NCBI GenBank assembly: GCA_023412745.1
Contig: JAEZBZ010000010.1
Span: 1 to 6,660, forward strand
Length of the DNA: 6,660 bases
DNA from: Pseudomonadota bacterium
Lineage (GTDB): Bacteria; Pseudomonadota; Alphaproteobacteria; Rhizobiales; Hyphomicrobiaceae
Direction of reading: 5' to 3'
Part shown: piece by piece, positions 1 to 6,228 of the stretch
How positions within the stretch are numbered: the stretch's first letter is position 1
How the letters are laid out: each line of letters begins with the position of its first letter
Position numbers and translations under genes: made by a program
Notes under the pieces: generated by a model
The model's input: the letters and a program-made list of their open reading frames with translations, nothing else
Databases searched by the model: none
What the model was told of the DNA's origin: nothing

Positions 1-18
1 GGCTAGTTTGCTGCCACA

Positions 19-42
19 TCCCTTTTCCTTGTTTCCCTTTTC
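19..42. repeat. Two 9-bp pyrimidine direct repeats upstream of sodB
   Basis: The 9-mer TCCCTTTTC occurs at 19-27 and again at 34-42, a spacing of 15 bp, inside a C/T-rich stretch that ends about 20 bp before the sodB start codon. It may be part of the sodB leader or promoter region, or the tail of an upstream terminator whose stem lies outside the window. No convincing -10/-35 pair is visible here. The repeat is seen directly; any function is unknown. Confidence 0.35.
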
Positions 43-62
43 AAACGCGACGGAGGACGCTC

Positions 63-656
63 GTGACTTTCAAGCTTCCGGAACTACCTTACGCCTATGA
101 TGCGCTGCAGCCGTTCATGTCGGCCGAGACCCTGCAGTTCCATCACGACAAGCATCTCCTGGCCTACGTCGACAACGGCAACAAGCTGCTCGCCGGCTCG
201 GGCCTCGAAGGCCAGAGCCTGACCAAGATCGTCAAGGCTGCCTATGAGCAGAAGAACCAGGGCCTGATCAACAACGCTGGACAGCACTACAACCACCTGC
301 ACTTCTGGAACTGGATGAAGAAGGGCGGCGGCGGCAACAAGCTTCCCGCCAAGCTCGAAAAGCTGGTTCAGGGCTACGGCGGCTTCGACAAGATGCGCGC
401 CGACTTCGTCAACGCCGGCGTCACCCAGTTCGGGTCCGGCTGGGCCTGGCTCGCCATCAAAGACGGCAAGCTCGAAGTCCAGAAGACCCCTAACGGCGAG
501 AACCCGCTCATGCACGGTTCGCAGCCGATCCTCGGCGTCGACGTGTGGGAGCACAGCTATTACATCGACTACCGCAACGCGCGGCCGAAGTACCTCGAGG
601 CGTGGTTCGACAACCTCGTCAACTGGGAGTACGTGGAGTCGATGATCGAGGGCTGA
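63..656 (+). CDS. sodB: Superoxide dismutase, Fe-type (Fe/Mn family)
   Basis: This enzyme disproportionates superoxide to hydrogen peroxide and oxygen. It has no signal peptide, so it should act in the cytosol. The 197-aa length is normal for the family. The four metal ligands are in place: H27 in FHHDKH, H78 in QHYNH, and D160 and H164 in the signature DVWEHSYYIDYRN. The active-site Y35 and the GSGWAWL block (124-130) are also present. Gln74 lies four residues before H78, the position that holds the active-site Gln in Fe-SODs, and the site that carries Gln in Mn-SODs reads NGEN (144-147), so iron is the likelier metal; cambialistic use of Mn cannot be excluded. The start is GTG, chosen because GGAGG at 52-56 sits 6 bases before it and the N-terminus matches the family. 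The gene is followed by its own terminator, so it is probably monocistronic unless an upstream gene lies outside the window. Confidence 0.95.
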   Translation: MTFKLPELPYAYDALQPFMSAETLQFHHDKHLLAYVDNGNKLLAGSGLEGQSLTKIVKAAYEQKNQGLINNAGQHYNHLHFWNWMKKGGGGNKLPAKLEKLVQGYGGFDKMRADFVNAGVTQFGSGWAWLAIKDGKLEVQKTPNGENPLMHGSQPILGVDVWEHSYYIDYRNARPKYLEAWFDNLVNWEYVESMIEG

Positions 657-686
657 GCTTTCCCCTCTACAGTCAACTGATGACCA

Positions 687-725
687 TTGGCCCGCTGGAC
701 ATCTTCGGCGGGCCAACTTCTTCTT
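687..725 (+). terminator. Rho-independent terminator after sodB
   Basis: A perfect 9-bp stem is formed by TTGGCCCGC (687-695) and GCGGGCCAA (708-716). The pairing can continue inward with G-U wobbles to leave a four-base loop at 700-703. A T-rich tract, CTTCTTCTT (717-725), follows immediately. It lies 31 bp past the sodB stop and should insulate sodB from the patatin gene. The A at 686 and the bases before it do not form a matching A-rich tract, so it looks mainly one-directional. Confidence 0.85.
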
Positions 726-841
726 AAGACGTCTGCTGCAAAGTGGCCGATACACGCTGCTTGATCACGACAACATCACCTATTACAGACTAGTTACGGG
801 TTGGGAGACCACGGACAGCAGCGCGTTGGGGGAATGAGTTC

Positions 842-2053
842 TTGCTGCGCTTTCTTGCTTTCAGCTTGGCACTCGTGCCGGCGTTACTCGGCATGGGTTG
901 TGCGACGCTCGACATGCGCACGCCTGTGCCGGCTGAACTGGCTCAGGAAGCCCAGCCTTTGAACATGCGCGGCATACGCGCCTGGGGCGATGAAGTGCCA
1001 GGCGATGTCACCCTTGAGATGCGCGCCCGGTTGCCGCATTTGCAGCGGCTTGCGGTATCAAACGAACGCGTTCAGGGTCGGTCAGTCGTCAACGTTCTCG
1101 CGCTGTCCGGCGGCGGATCCGATGGCGCATTCGGTGCGGGCCTGCTGACGGGCTGGACAGAGCGTGGCACCCGGCCCCAGTTCCAGGTCGTCACCGGCGT
1201 GAGCGCCGGCGCAATCATAGCCCCGTTTGCATTCCTCGGTTCGCGTTATGATCCGCAACTGAAAGAGATCTGGACCGACTACGGCACCAACGAACTCATC
1301 GTTGCGCAGATCCTGCCCGGCCTGCTCGGCGGCCCGGCGCTGGCCGACAGCAGCCCGCTGAAGGCACTGATCGAGAAGTACGTCACGCGCAGCTTCCTTG
1401 CCGCCATCGCTGCTGAATATCGCAAGGGCCGCCTGCTGCTGATCGGCACCACCAACCTGGACGCCCAGCGCCCCATGGTTTGGAACATGGGCGAGATCGC
1501 GACCAGCGGGCATCCCCGCGCGCTGCAATTGTTCCGCGATGTCATTCTCGCGTCTGCCGCGATCCCCGGCGCGCTGCCGCCAGTCAACATCACCGTCGAT
1601 GCGAACGGCAGGGCCTACCAGGAAATGCACGTCGATGGCGGCACCACGCACGAGGTGTTCGTTGCGCCGTTCCAGGTGCCGTTCAAGGCGTTCGACCGGT
1701 TCTATGCCCAGGCGCCATACCGCCGGCTGTACATCATCAAGAACGGCAAGTTCGAGCCGGAATACAAGCCGGTGAAGGAGCAGACGCTACCGATCGCGGC
1801 GCGCGCCATCGAAACCTTGATCAAGAGCCAGCATAAGGGCGATATCTATCGCATCTATCGCATGGCCAAGGATGCCGGCGCTGACTTCAATCTCACGTTC
1901 GTCTCCGATTCATTCACACTGAAAGCGCGCGAGGCTTTCGACCGGCAGTATCAGGCCGCATTGTTCGCGGAAGGCATCAGGATGTCGTCAGCCGGCAATC
2001 CGTGGGTGAAAGTCCCGCCCGACGTCGCTATGGAGCGGGCGGCGGCGCGGTGA
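842..2053 (+). CDS. Patatin-like phospholipase, exported, probable lipoprotein
   Basis: This is a predicted serine lipid acyl hydrolase with the patatin Ser-Asp dyad. The glycine-rich oxyanion segment is GGGSDG (90-95), the nucleophile elbow GVSAG has Ser121, and the catalytic Asp265 lies in the VDGG motif. The N-terminus is a short Arg-containing segment, a hydrophobic core (residues 4-19) and Cys20 in LLGMGC. That resembles a lipoprotein signal, but Gly at -3 is not the usual Leu, so ordinary signal peptidase cleavage is possible. Either way it should act in the periplasm or on a membrane. The start is TTG: GGGGGA (828-833) lies 8 bases upstream and the signal peptide begins exactly there; an ATG at 834 is out of frame, and the next in-frame GTG (875) would remove the hydrophobic core. 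Its 403 aa fit bacterial patatin lipoproteins. The substrate is unknown and no neighbour suggests one. The C-terminus (residues 335-403) has no motif I recognise. Confidence 0.88.
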   Translation: MLRFLAFSLALVPALLGMGCATLDMRTPVPAELAQEAQPLNMRGIRAWGDEVPGDVTLEMRARLPHLQRLAVSNERVQGRSVVNVLALSGGGSDGAFGAGLLTGWTERGTRPQFQVVTGVSAGAIIAPFAFLGSRYDPQLKEIWTDYGTNELIVAQILPGLLGGPALADSSPLKALIEKYVTRSFLAAIAAEYRKGRLLLIGTTNLDAQRPMVWNMGEIATSGHPRALQLFRDVILASAAIPGALPPVNITVDANGRAYQEMHVDGGTTHEVFVAPFQVPFKAFDRFYAQAPYRRLYIIKNGKFEPEYKPVKEQTLPIAARAIETLIKSQHKGDIYRIYRMAKDAGADFNLTFVSDSFTLKAREAFDRQYQAALFAEGIRMSSAGNPWVKVPPDVAMERAAAR

Positions 2054-2156
2054 TTAGCTTAAGCAAGCCGCCAACAACGAGTTGATAATCCGCACTGCCA
2101 TCCGTCGCGAAACGCCATATTGTGACGCTATCGGATGATTCTGCTGCGGTCCGATA

Positions 2157-2466
2157 ATGGCTTGGAAATTTCGCAAATCACTTCGCTTGGTCCCCGGCCT
2201 GAAAATCAATCTTAGCAAGACTGGCTTCAGTACGTCTGTTGGAGCGCCGGGCGCGACGCTGAATTTTTGGCCCAGGTCAGAGGAAAGCGACTTTCGGTGT
2301 TCCTGGGACGGGCCTGTCATACGAAATCAAGAACCGTCCTCGGAAGCGGAAGAGCACGCTTCCTGCAAACCTTCCTGAACGCCGAAAATCGTCTTCGGGA
2401 ATGGGCGCATTCATATTGCGGATTCTGCTCGGCCTGATGAGCAGATCACCGCAAAAGCGCACGTGA
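2157..2466 (+). pseudogene. DUF4236 protein gene broken by a one-base frameshift
   Basis: The first 37 codons give a clear DUF4236 N-terminus: MAWKFRKS, then APGATLNF preceded by LSKTGFSTSVG. After the T5 run at 2264-2268 the frame is lost and the reading continues into unrelated sequence, stopping at 2378. Removing one T restores the family pattern, with GPGQRKATFGVPGTGLSYE and then a basic stretch (residues 58-65) and a hydrophobic C-terminus (MGAFILRILLGLM, 82-94), giving a 102-aa protein that ends with TGA at 2464-2466. The conserved continuation in the second frame is strong evidence that the shift is recent or is a sequencing error. The family's role is unknown; members are small and often have basic or membrane-spanning tails. 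No strong ribosome binding site precedes the ATG. G+C is visibly lower here than in the flanking genes, which suggests acquired DNA. Confidence 0.8.
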
Positions 2467-2469
2467 CCC

Positions 2470-2505
2470 GCGGCGGAGACTGAGTTGCGGACGGCTCAGC
2501 GCCGC
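2470..2505. terminator. Interrupted hairpin overlapping the yjgR stop codon
   Basis: GCGGCG (2470-2475) pairs with CGCCGC (2500-2505), and CTGAG (2480-2484) pairs with CTCAG (2495-2499). This gives 11 paired bases with a 4-base bulge (2476-2479) and a 10-base loop. It lies between the convergent DUF4236 remnant and the ATPase gene, and the stop codon of the latter (2496-2498) falls inside the 3' arm. There is no good T tract directly after the stem on either strand; on the minus strand a T4 (2452-2455) is about 15 bases beyond. It could slow or end transcription from either side, but the case is weak. Confidence 0.35.
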
Positions 2506-3983
2506 CCACCAAGCACCGAGCGGATGATCGCGTTCTTCACTTGAGTAATCACCGACCGCATCATCGACCGCGAAACGTCGCGGGTGATCTGCTCGCCTAT
2601 CGAGCGTCCGCCGCGCGGACCACGGCCGAAAATCACGTTACCCCAGCTATTGGCCTGCGCCTGCTTCTCCTGCTCGGCAGCAGCATCGGCCGCAGCCTTC
2701 TCGGCGCCACGCTTAGCCAAAATCTCGTGCGCGGAGTGCGCGTCAACCGCATCCTCGTACTTTCCGTAGATGGGGCTAGTGTCGATCAGATTGCGGCGCT
2801 CCGCGTCCGTCAGCGGTCCGATGCGCCCACACGGCGGACGGATCAGCGTACGTTGCACGATCGACGGTTCGCCCTTGTTTTCGAGCATGGATACCAGCGC
2901 CTCGCCGACCTTCAGCTCCATGATCACGCGCTCGGTATCGAGCTCCGGATTGGGCCGGAAGGTGGAGGCCGCGGTCTTCACCGCACGCTGCTCCTGCGGC
3001 GTGAACGCACGCAACGCATGCTGAACACGATTACCAAGCTGCGCTGAAACCGCGCTCGGCACGTCCATCGGGTTCTGCGTGATGAAATACACACCGACGC
3101 CCTTCGAACGCACCAGACGCGCGATCTGCTCGATGCGGTCCATCAAGGCCTTTGGCGCGTCGTCGAACAGCAGATGCGCTTCGTCGAAGAAGAACACCAG
3201 TTTCGGCTTCGGCTGGTCGCCGACTTCCGGCAGCGTCTGCCACAGCTTGGTCAGCATCCACAGCAGGAACGTCGCGTACAGCCGCGGCTTCTCCATCAGC
3301 TTGTCGGCGGCGAACAGGTTGATGATGCCACGCCCGTCGTTGGACGTGCGGATGAAATCGTCGATGTTGAGCGCCGGTTCGCCGAAGAACTTGTCCGCGC
3401 CCTGCTCCTCCAGAACCAGCAGTCGGCGCTGGATCGCGCCGACCGAACTCGCGGCGACGTTGCCGTATTTCGCCGTCAGCTCCTTCGCACGCTCGGCGAC
3501 ATTGCCGATGATGGCGCGCAGATCCCTCAGGTCATACAGCGGCAGCTCTTCATCGGCGGCGACGCGGAACGCGATATTGAGAACGCCTTCCTGCACTTCG
3601 TTGAGTTCCAGCATGCGCGCCAGTAGCAGCGGGCCCATGTCGGCCACTGTGGCGCGGACCGGATGGCCCTGCTCGCCGAACACATCCCAGAAGACAGTCG
3701 GGTATGCTTTGTTCTCGTAGCCTTCGAGCCCGATTTCCTGCACCCGCTTGAGGATGAAATCCTTCGGCTCGCCCTTGGCGGCAATGCCGGACAGATCGCC
3801 TTTGATGTCGGATGCGAATACTGGCACACCAGCATCGGAGAAGCCTTCGGCCAGCACTTGCAGCGTCACCGTCTTGCCGGTGCCGGTGGCGCCCGTGATC
3901 AAGCCGTGCCTGTTGGCCAGCTTGAGGTCGAGATATTCCGGCTTGACGCTCTTGCCGACAAAAATCTTGCCGTCCTGTAGCAT
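2496..3983 (-). CDS. yjgR: YjgR/DUF853 HerA-like P-loop ATPase
   Basis: This is a cytosolic ATPase of the HerA/FtsK superfamily, DUF853 (YjgR) branch; its cellular role is not established. Numbered from the chosen start, the Walker A loop is GATGTGKT (31-38), following the family hallmark ANRHGLITG. Walker B is FFFDEAH with D267 and E268. A polar sensor-like TQNP (302-305) follows GVGVYFI, which fits the RecA-like core. The tail has an Ala/Glu/Gln-rich, probably helical segment (424-446), a glycine/arginine stretch (453-458) and a basic amphipathic end. The length of 495 aa matches E. coli YjgR at about 500 aa. The ATG at 3983 was preferred over one 42 bases upstream because GAGGAG (complement of 3990-3995) sits 6 bases before it and family homology begins there. 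It is transcribed alone, divergent from mutA. The known defence-type HerA systems pair it with a nuclease (NurA, SIR2, DUF4297); none is adjacent here. Confidence 0.92.
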   Translation of the reverse strand: MLQDGKIFVGKSVKPEYLDLKLANRHGLITGATGTGKTVTLQVLAEGFSDAGVPVFASDIKGDLSGIAAKGEPKDFILKRVQEIGLEGYENKAYPTVFWDVFGEQGHPVRATVADMGPLLLARMLELNEVQEGVLNIAFRVAADEELPLYDLRDLRAIIGNVAERAKELTAKYGNVAASSVGAIQRRLLVLEEQGADKFFGEPALNIDDFIRTSNDGRGIINLFAADKLMEKPRLYATFLLWMLTKLWQTLPEVGDQPKPKLVFFFDEAHLLFDDAPKALMDRIEQIARLVRSKGVGVYFITQNPMDVPSAVSAQLGNRVQHALRAFTPQEQRAVKTAASTFRPNPELDTERVIMELKVGEALVSMLENKGEPSIVQRTLIRPPCGRIGPLTDAERRNLIDTSPIYGKYEDAVDAHSAHEILAKRGAEKAAADAAAEQEKQAQANSWGNVIFGRGPRGGRSIGEQITRDVSRSMMRSVITQVKNAIIRSVLGGRR

Positions 3984-4202
3984 GACTGGCTCCTCGCAGT
4001 CCGGACCCCTTGCGGCACGCCACACCCCGCCGACTCAGGCCACCCCCATGATCTGGCCCCTCTTGGCACGGCAATGCCGGATTGCAAAGATCGGTTGCAT
4101 CTGGGACATGGGGATAATGGCCCGGAAATCCATCCATTGCATCCTGCGCGTGAGTGATCCAGGCTTGCACCTTCGCGAACCGGATGGCACCCCTGCGGAA
4201 AG

Positions 4203-4221
4203 CACGGGAGATAAGCCCGTG
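4203..4221. repeat. Short inverted repeat at the mutA promoter
   Basis: CACGGG (4203-4208) and CCCGTG (4216-4221) form a perfect 6-bp inverted repeat with the 7-base spacer AGATAAG. It overlaps the 5' edge of the putative -35 box of mutA. It could be an operator for a dimeric regulator or a coincidence in GC-rich DNA. No T tract follows, so it is not a terminator. Confidence 0.3.
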
Positions 4222-4248
4222 ACAAGGCCAGCGATTGGCGCGGATAAT
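4219..4248 (+). promoter_or_regulatory. Possible sigma70 promoter for mutA
   Basis: GTGACA (4219-4224) and GATAAT (4243-4248) resemble the -35 and -10 boxes, five of six matches for the second and four of six for the first, with an 18-base spacer. Transcription would begin near 4255 and give a leader of roughly 38 bases before the mutA ATG at 4293. The match is by eye only, and such pairs arise by chance. Confidence 0.4.
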
Positions 4249-4292
4249 CCCCACATGCATCGGCACAACCGGCCGACAGGAAAGCACTTGGC

Positions 4293-6200
4293 ATGACGGA
4301 CCAGACAGAGTTGCAGACGTTGTCAGCGGAGTTTCCTGCCGCGACGCACGACGCCTGGATGGCACTGGTCGCGAAGGTCCTGAAAGGCGCCGATTTCAAC
4401 AAGCGGCTCGTCACGCGCACCCTGGATGGCCTCAGCATCAACCCGCTCTATACGCGCACCGATGCGCTGCCGGGTGCGGCTTCGGCAAGCCCTGGTGAAG
4501 CCCCGTTCACGCGTGGCAACCACGGTCAGGCGATCGGCAGCGGCTGGGACATCCGTCAGTTTCACTCCCACAGCGACGCCAAGGCCGCGAATGCCGCGAT
4601 CATGGAGGACCTGCAAGGCGGCGTCAGTTCGATCGCCCTGCACGTTGCCGCGCCCGGGACCTCGGGCCTGCCGGTTGACGCAATCGCCGCGGCGCTCGAT
4701 GGCGTGCTGCTCGACCTCTGCCCGATTTCTCTGATCGCCGGCGAGAACGCCACCACCGCCGCCGACGCGCTCATGGCGGAATGGACGGCGCGCAAGCTCG
4801 CAGATGACACCCGTCTGGCTCAGTTCAACGACGATCCGCTGGGAACGCTGGCGCGGTCCGGCACACTCAGCCAGCCACTGGCGCAGGCGATGACGGCGGG
4901 TGTCAAGCTGATCCGTACCGCCCTGCCCTGGCCGAACACCACCGCGCTGGTCGCCGACGGCAACGCCTATCACGCGGGCGGCGCCAGCGATGCGCAGGAG
5001 CTGGCCGCGATTCTCGCCACCCTGGTGAGCTACCTCCGCGCGGCCGAAGCCGACGGCATCGGCCCGGACCAGGCTCTCCCGAAGATCGCCGTTTCAGTCG
5101 CCGCCGATGCCGACCAGTTCACGACGATCGCCAAGCTGCGCGCGCTGCGCCAGGTCATCTGGCGGATCGCGGATGCCTGTGGCGCGGGCGACGCCGCCCG
5201 CCGCGTGCCGATCACCGCCGTCACCGCCTGGCGCATGATGGCCCGGCGCGATCCGTGGACCAACATCATGCGCACCACGCTGGCCTGCTCGGGCGCGGCG
5301 TTCGGTGGCGCCAACGCCATCACCGTGCTGCCGTTCACCTACCCGCTCGGCCAGACCGACAGCTTCGCGCGCCGCGTCGCCCGCAACGTGCAGATCGTGC
5401 TTCAGGAGGAATCCAACCTCGGCCGCGTCATCGATCCAGCCGGCGGAAGCTGGTACGTCGAGAAGCTGACCAGCGATCTCGCCGAGGCGGCGTGGACGCA
5501 ATTCCAGGCCATCGAGGCCAGGGGCGGCATGGCCGCAGCGCTGACGTCGGGCGCGCTCCAGGACGAGATCGCCAAGGTTGCAGCGACCCGCGCGCGCGAT
5601 ATCGCAACCGGGCGCATCGCGCTGACGGGCGTGTCAGCGTTCCCGAAGCTCGGCGATGACGGCATCACAACCGAGCCCTGGCCTGCCGCCCAGCAAGCCA
5701 CCGCCGATCCGGCCGCGACGGTCACGCCGCTGGCGCAAGCACGGCTCGCAGAACCGTTCGAACGCCTGCGCGATGCCGCCGACGCCCACGCCGCCAGCAG
5801 CGGATCGCGGCCCACGGTATTCATCGCCAATCTCGGCGAGGTCGCGGACTACGGCGCCCGGGTCAACTGGATCCGCAATTTCCTCGCATCGGGTGGCATC
5901 GATGCCCTGATCGACGGCGAGTTCCAACGCTCCGGCGATGCCGGCGCGCGCTTCGCCGATAGCGGCAGCCGCGTGGCCTGCATCGTCTCATCCGATGCGG
6001 TTTATGCCGAACTCGGCGAAGCCACCGCGCATGCACTGAAAAGTGCCGGGGCGGAGCAGGTGATGCTGGCGGGCCGGCCGCCGGAACAGCAAGCCGACCT
6101 GAAGGAAGCTGGCGTCGATCGCTTCTGGTACGCCGGCCAGGATGCCGTCGCCGCCTTGAGCGATCTGCACAACGCTCTCGGCATCGCGCCACCGGCCTGA
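4293..6200 (+). CDS. mutA: Methylmalonyl-CoA mutase small (beta) subunit
   Basis: This is the non-catalytic partner of adenosylcobalamin-dependent methylmalonyl-CoA mutase, which interconverts methylmalonyl-CoA and succinyl-CoA in propionate and odd-chain or branched-chain catabolism. The 635 aa match the small subunit of Propionibacterium (about 638). The N-terminus has the family segment with LKGADF and DGLSINPLY, then a TIM-barrel with GWDIRQ (84-89), RRDPWTNIMR (318-327) and DPAGGSWYVE (381-390). The C-terminal Rossmann domain (about 507-632) is the cobalamin-binding fold, but the DxHxxG motif is replaced: E516 and A518 stand where Asp and the cobalt-binding His would be, before G521. This degeneration is expected of small subunits and rules out the large subunit. 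AGGAAAG (4278-4284) supports the ATG. Unusually, mutB does not follow: a convergent gene ends 28 bases downstream. The catalytic subunit must be encoded outside this window. Confidence 0.93.
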   Translation: MTDQTELQTLSAEFPAATHDAWMALVAKVLKGADFNKRLVTRTLDGLSINPLYTRTDALPGAASASPGEAPFTRGNHGQAIGSGWDIRQFHSHSDAKAANAAIMEDLQGGVSSIALHVAAPGTSGLPVDAIAAALDGVLLDLCPISLIAGENATTAADALMAEWTARKLADDTRLAQFNDDPLGTLARSGTLSQPLAQAMTAGVKLIRTALPWPNTTALVADGNAYHAGGASDAQELAAILATLVSYLRAAEADGIGPDQALPKIAVSVAADADQFTTIAKLRALRQVIWRIADACGAGDAARRVPITAVTAWRMMARRDPWTNIMRTTLACSGAAFGGANAITVLPFTYPLGQTDSFARRVARNVQIVLQEESNLGRVIDPAGGSWYVEKLTSDLAEAAWTQFQAIEARGGMAAALTSGALQDEIAKVAATRARDIATGRIALTGVSAFPKLGDDGITTEPWPAAQQATADPAATVTPLAQARLAEPFERLRDAADAHAASSGSRPTVFIANLGEVADYGARVNWIRNFLASGGIDALIDGEFQRSGDAGARFADSGSRVACIVSSDAVYAELGEATAHALKSAGAEQVMLAGRPPEQQADLKEAGVDRFWYAGQDAVAALSDLHNALGIAPPA

Positions 6201-6228
6201 CACCGGGCGACGTGAACGGACGACACCT

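Larger units (their letters stand above)
3984..4292. other. Divergent intergenic spacer between yjgR and mutA
   Basis: This 309-bp stretch separates two divergently transcribed genes and should hold both promoters. It contains the yjgR ribosome binding site (3990-3995 on the minus strand), a small hairpin (4203-4221), a possible sigma70 promoter for mutA (4219-4248) and the mutA ribosome binding site AGGAAAG (4278-4284), 8 bases before its ATG. I see no tRNA, no conserved small ORF, and no B12-box-like element of the kind found in cobalamin riboswitches. No convincing minus-strand promoter was found by eye. Confidence 0.7.

Noticed and set aside
84..755. 223-codon open frame on the minus strand
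   Set aside because: It lies wholly antisense to sodB and its terminator, has low-complexity Val/Leu/Arg-rich content typical of GC-rich shadow frames, and no family motif. The sodB frame is unambiguous.
761..789. TTGATC with TACAGA 17 bases downstream as a promoter for the patatin gene
   Set aside because: The position is suitable, but the -10 candidate matches poorly. It is not better than expected by chance in this AT-richer gap.
2264..2268. Programmed ribosomal frameshift in the DUF4236 gene
   Set aside because: The T5 run lacks a slippery heptamer of the known type, a downstream stimulatory structure or an internal ribosome-binding site at useful distance, and DUF4236 proteins are not known to use frameshifting. 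A mutation or sequencing error is simpler.
3079..3720. 213-codon open frame on the plus strand
   Set aside because: It is antisense to the core of the yjgR ATPase, including Walker B. Its Ser/Arg-rich composition is what the complement of a GC-rich gene gives.
4040..4292. Cobalamin riboswitch ahead of a B12-dependent enzyme gene
   Set aside because: No B12-box-like sequence or multi-stem layout is visible, and the likely leader of about 38 bases is too short for one.
3550..4365. 271-codon minus-strand frame spanning the yjgR-mutA spacer
   Set aside because: It overlaps yjgR in another frame and the start of mutA. The His/Arg/Gly-rich sequence shows no domain, and a ribosome binding site is not evident.
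4323..4973. 216-codon minus-strand frame inside mutA
   Set aside because: It is antisense to the conserved N-terminal half of MutA; Arg/Gly-rich shadow without motifs.
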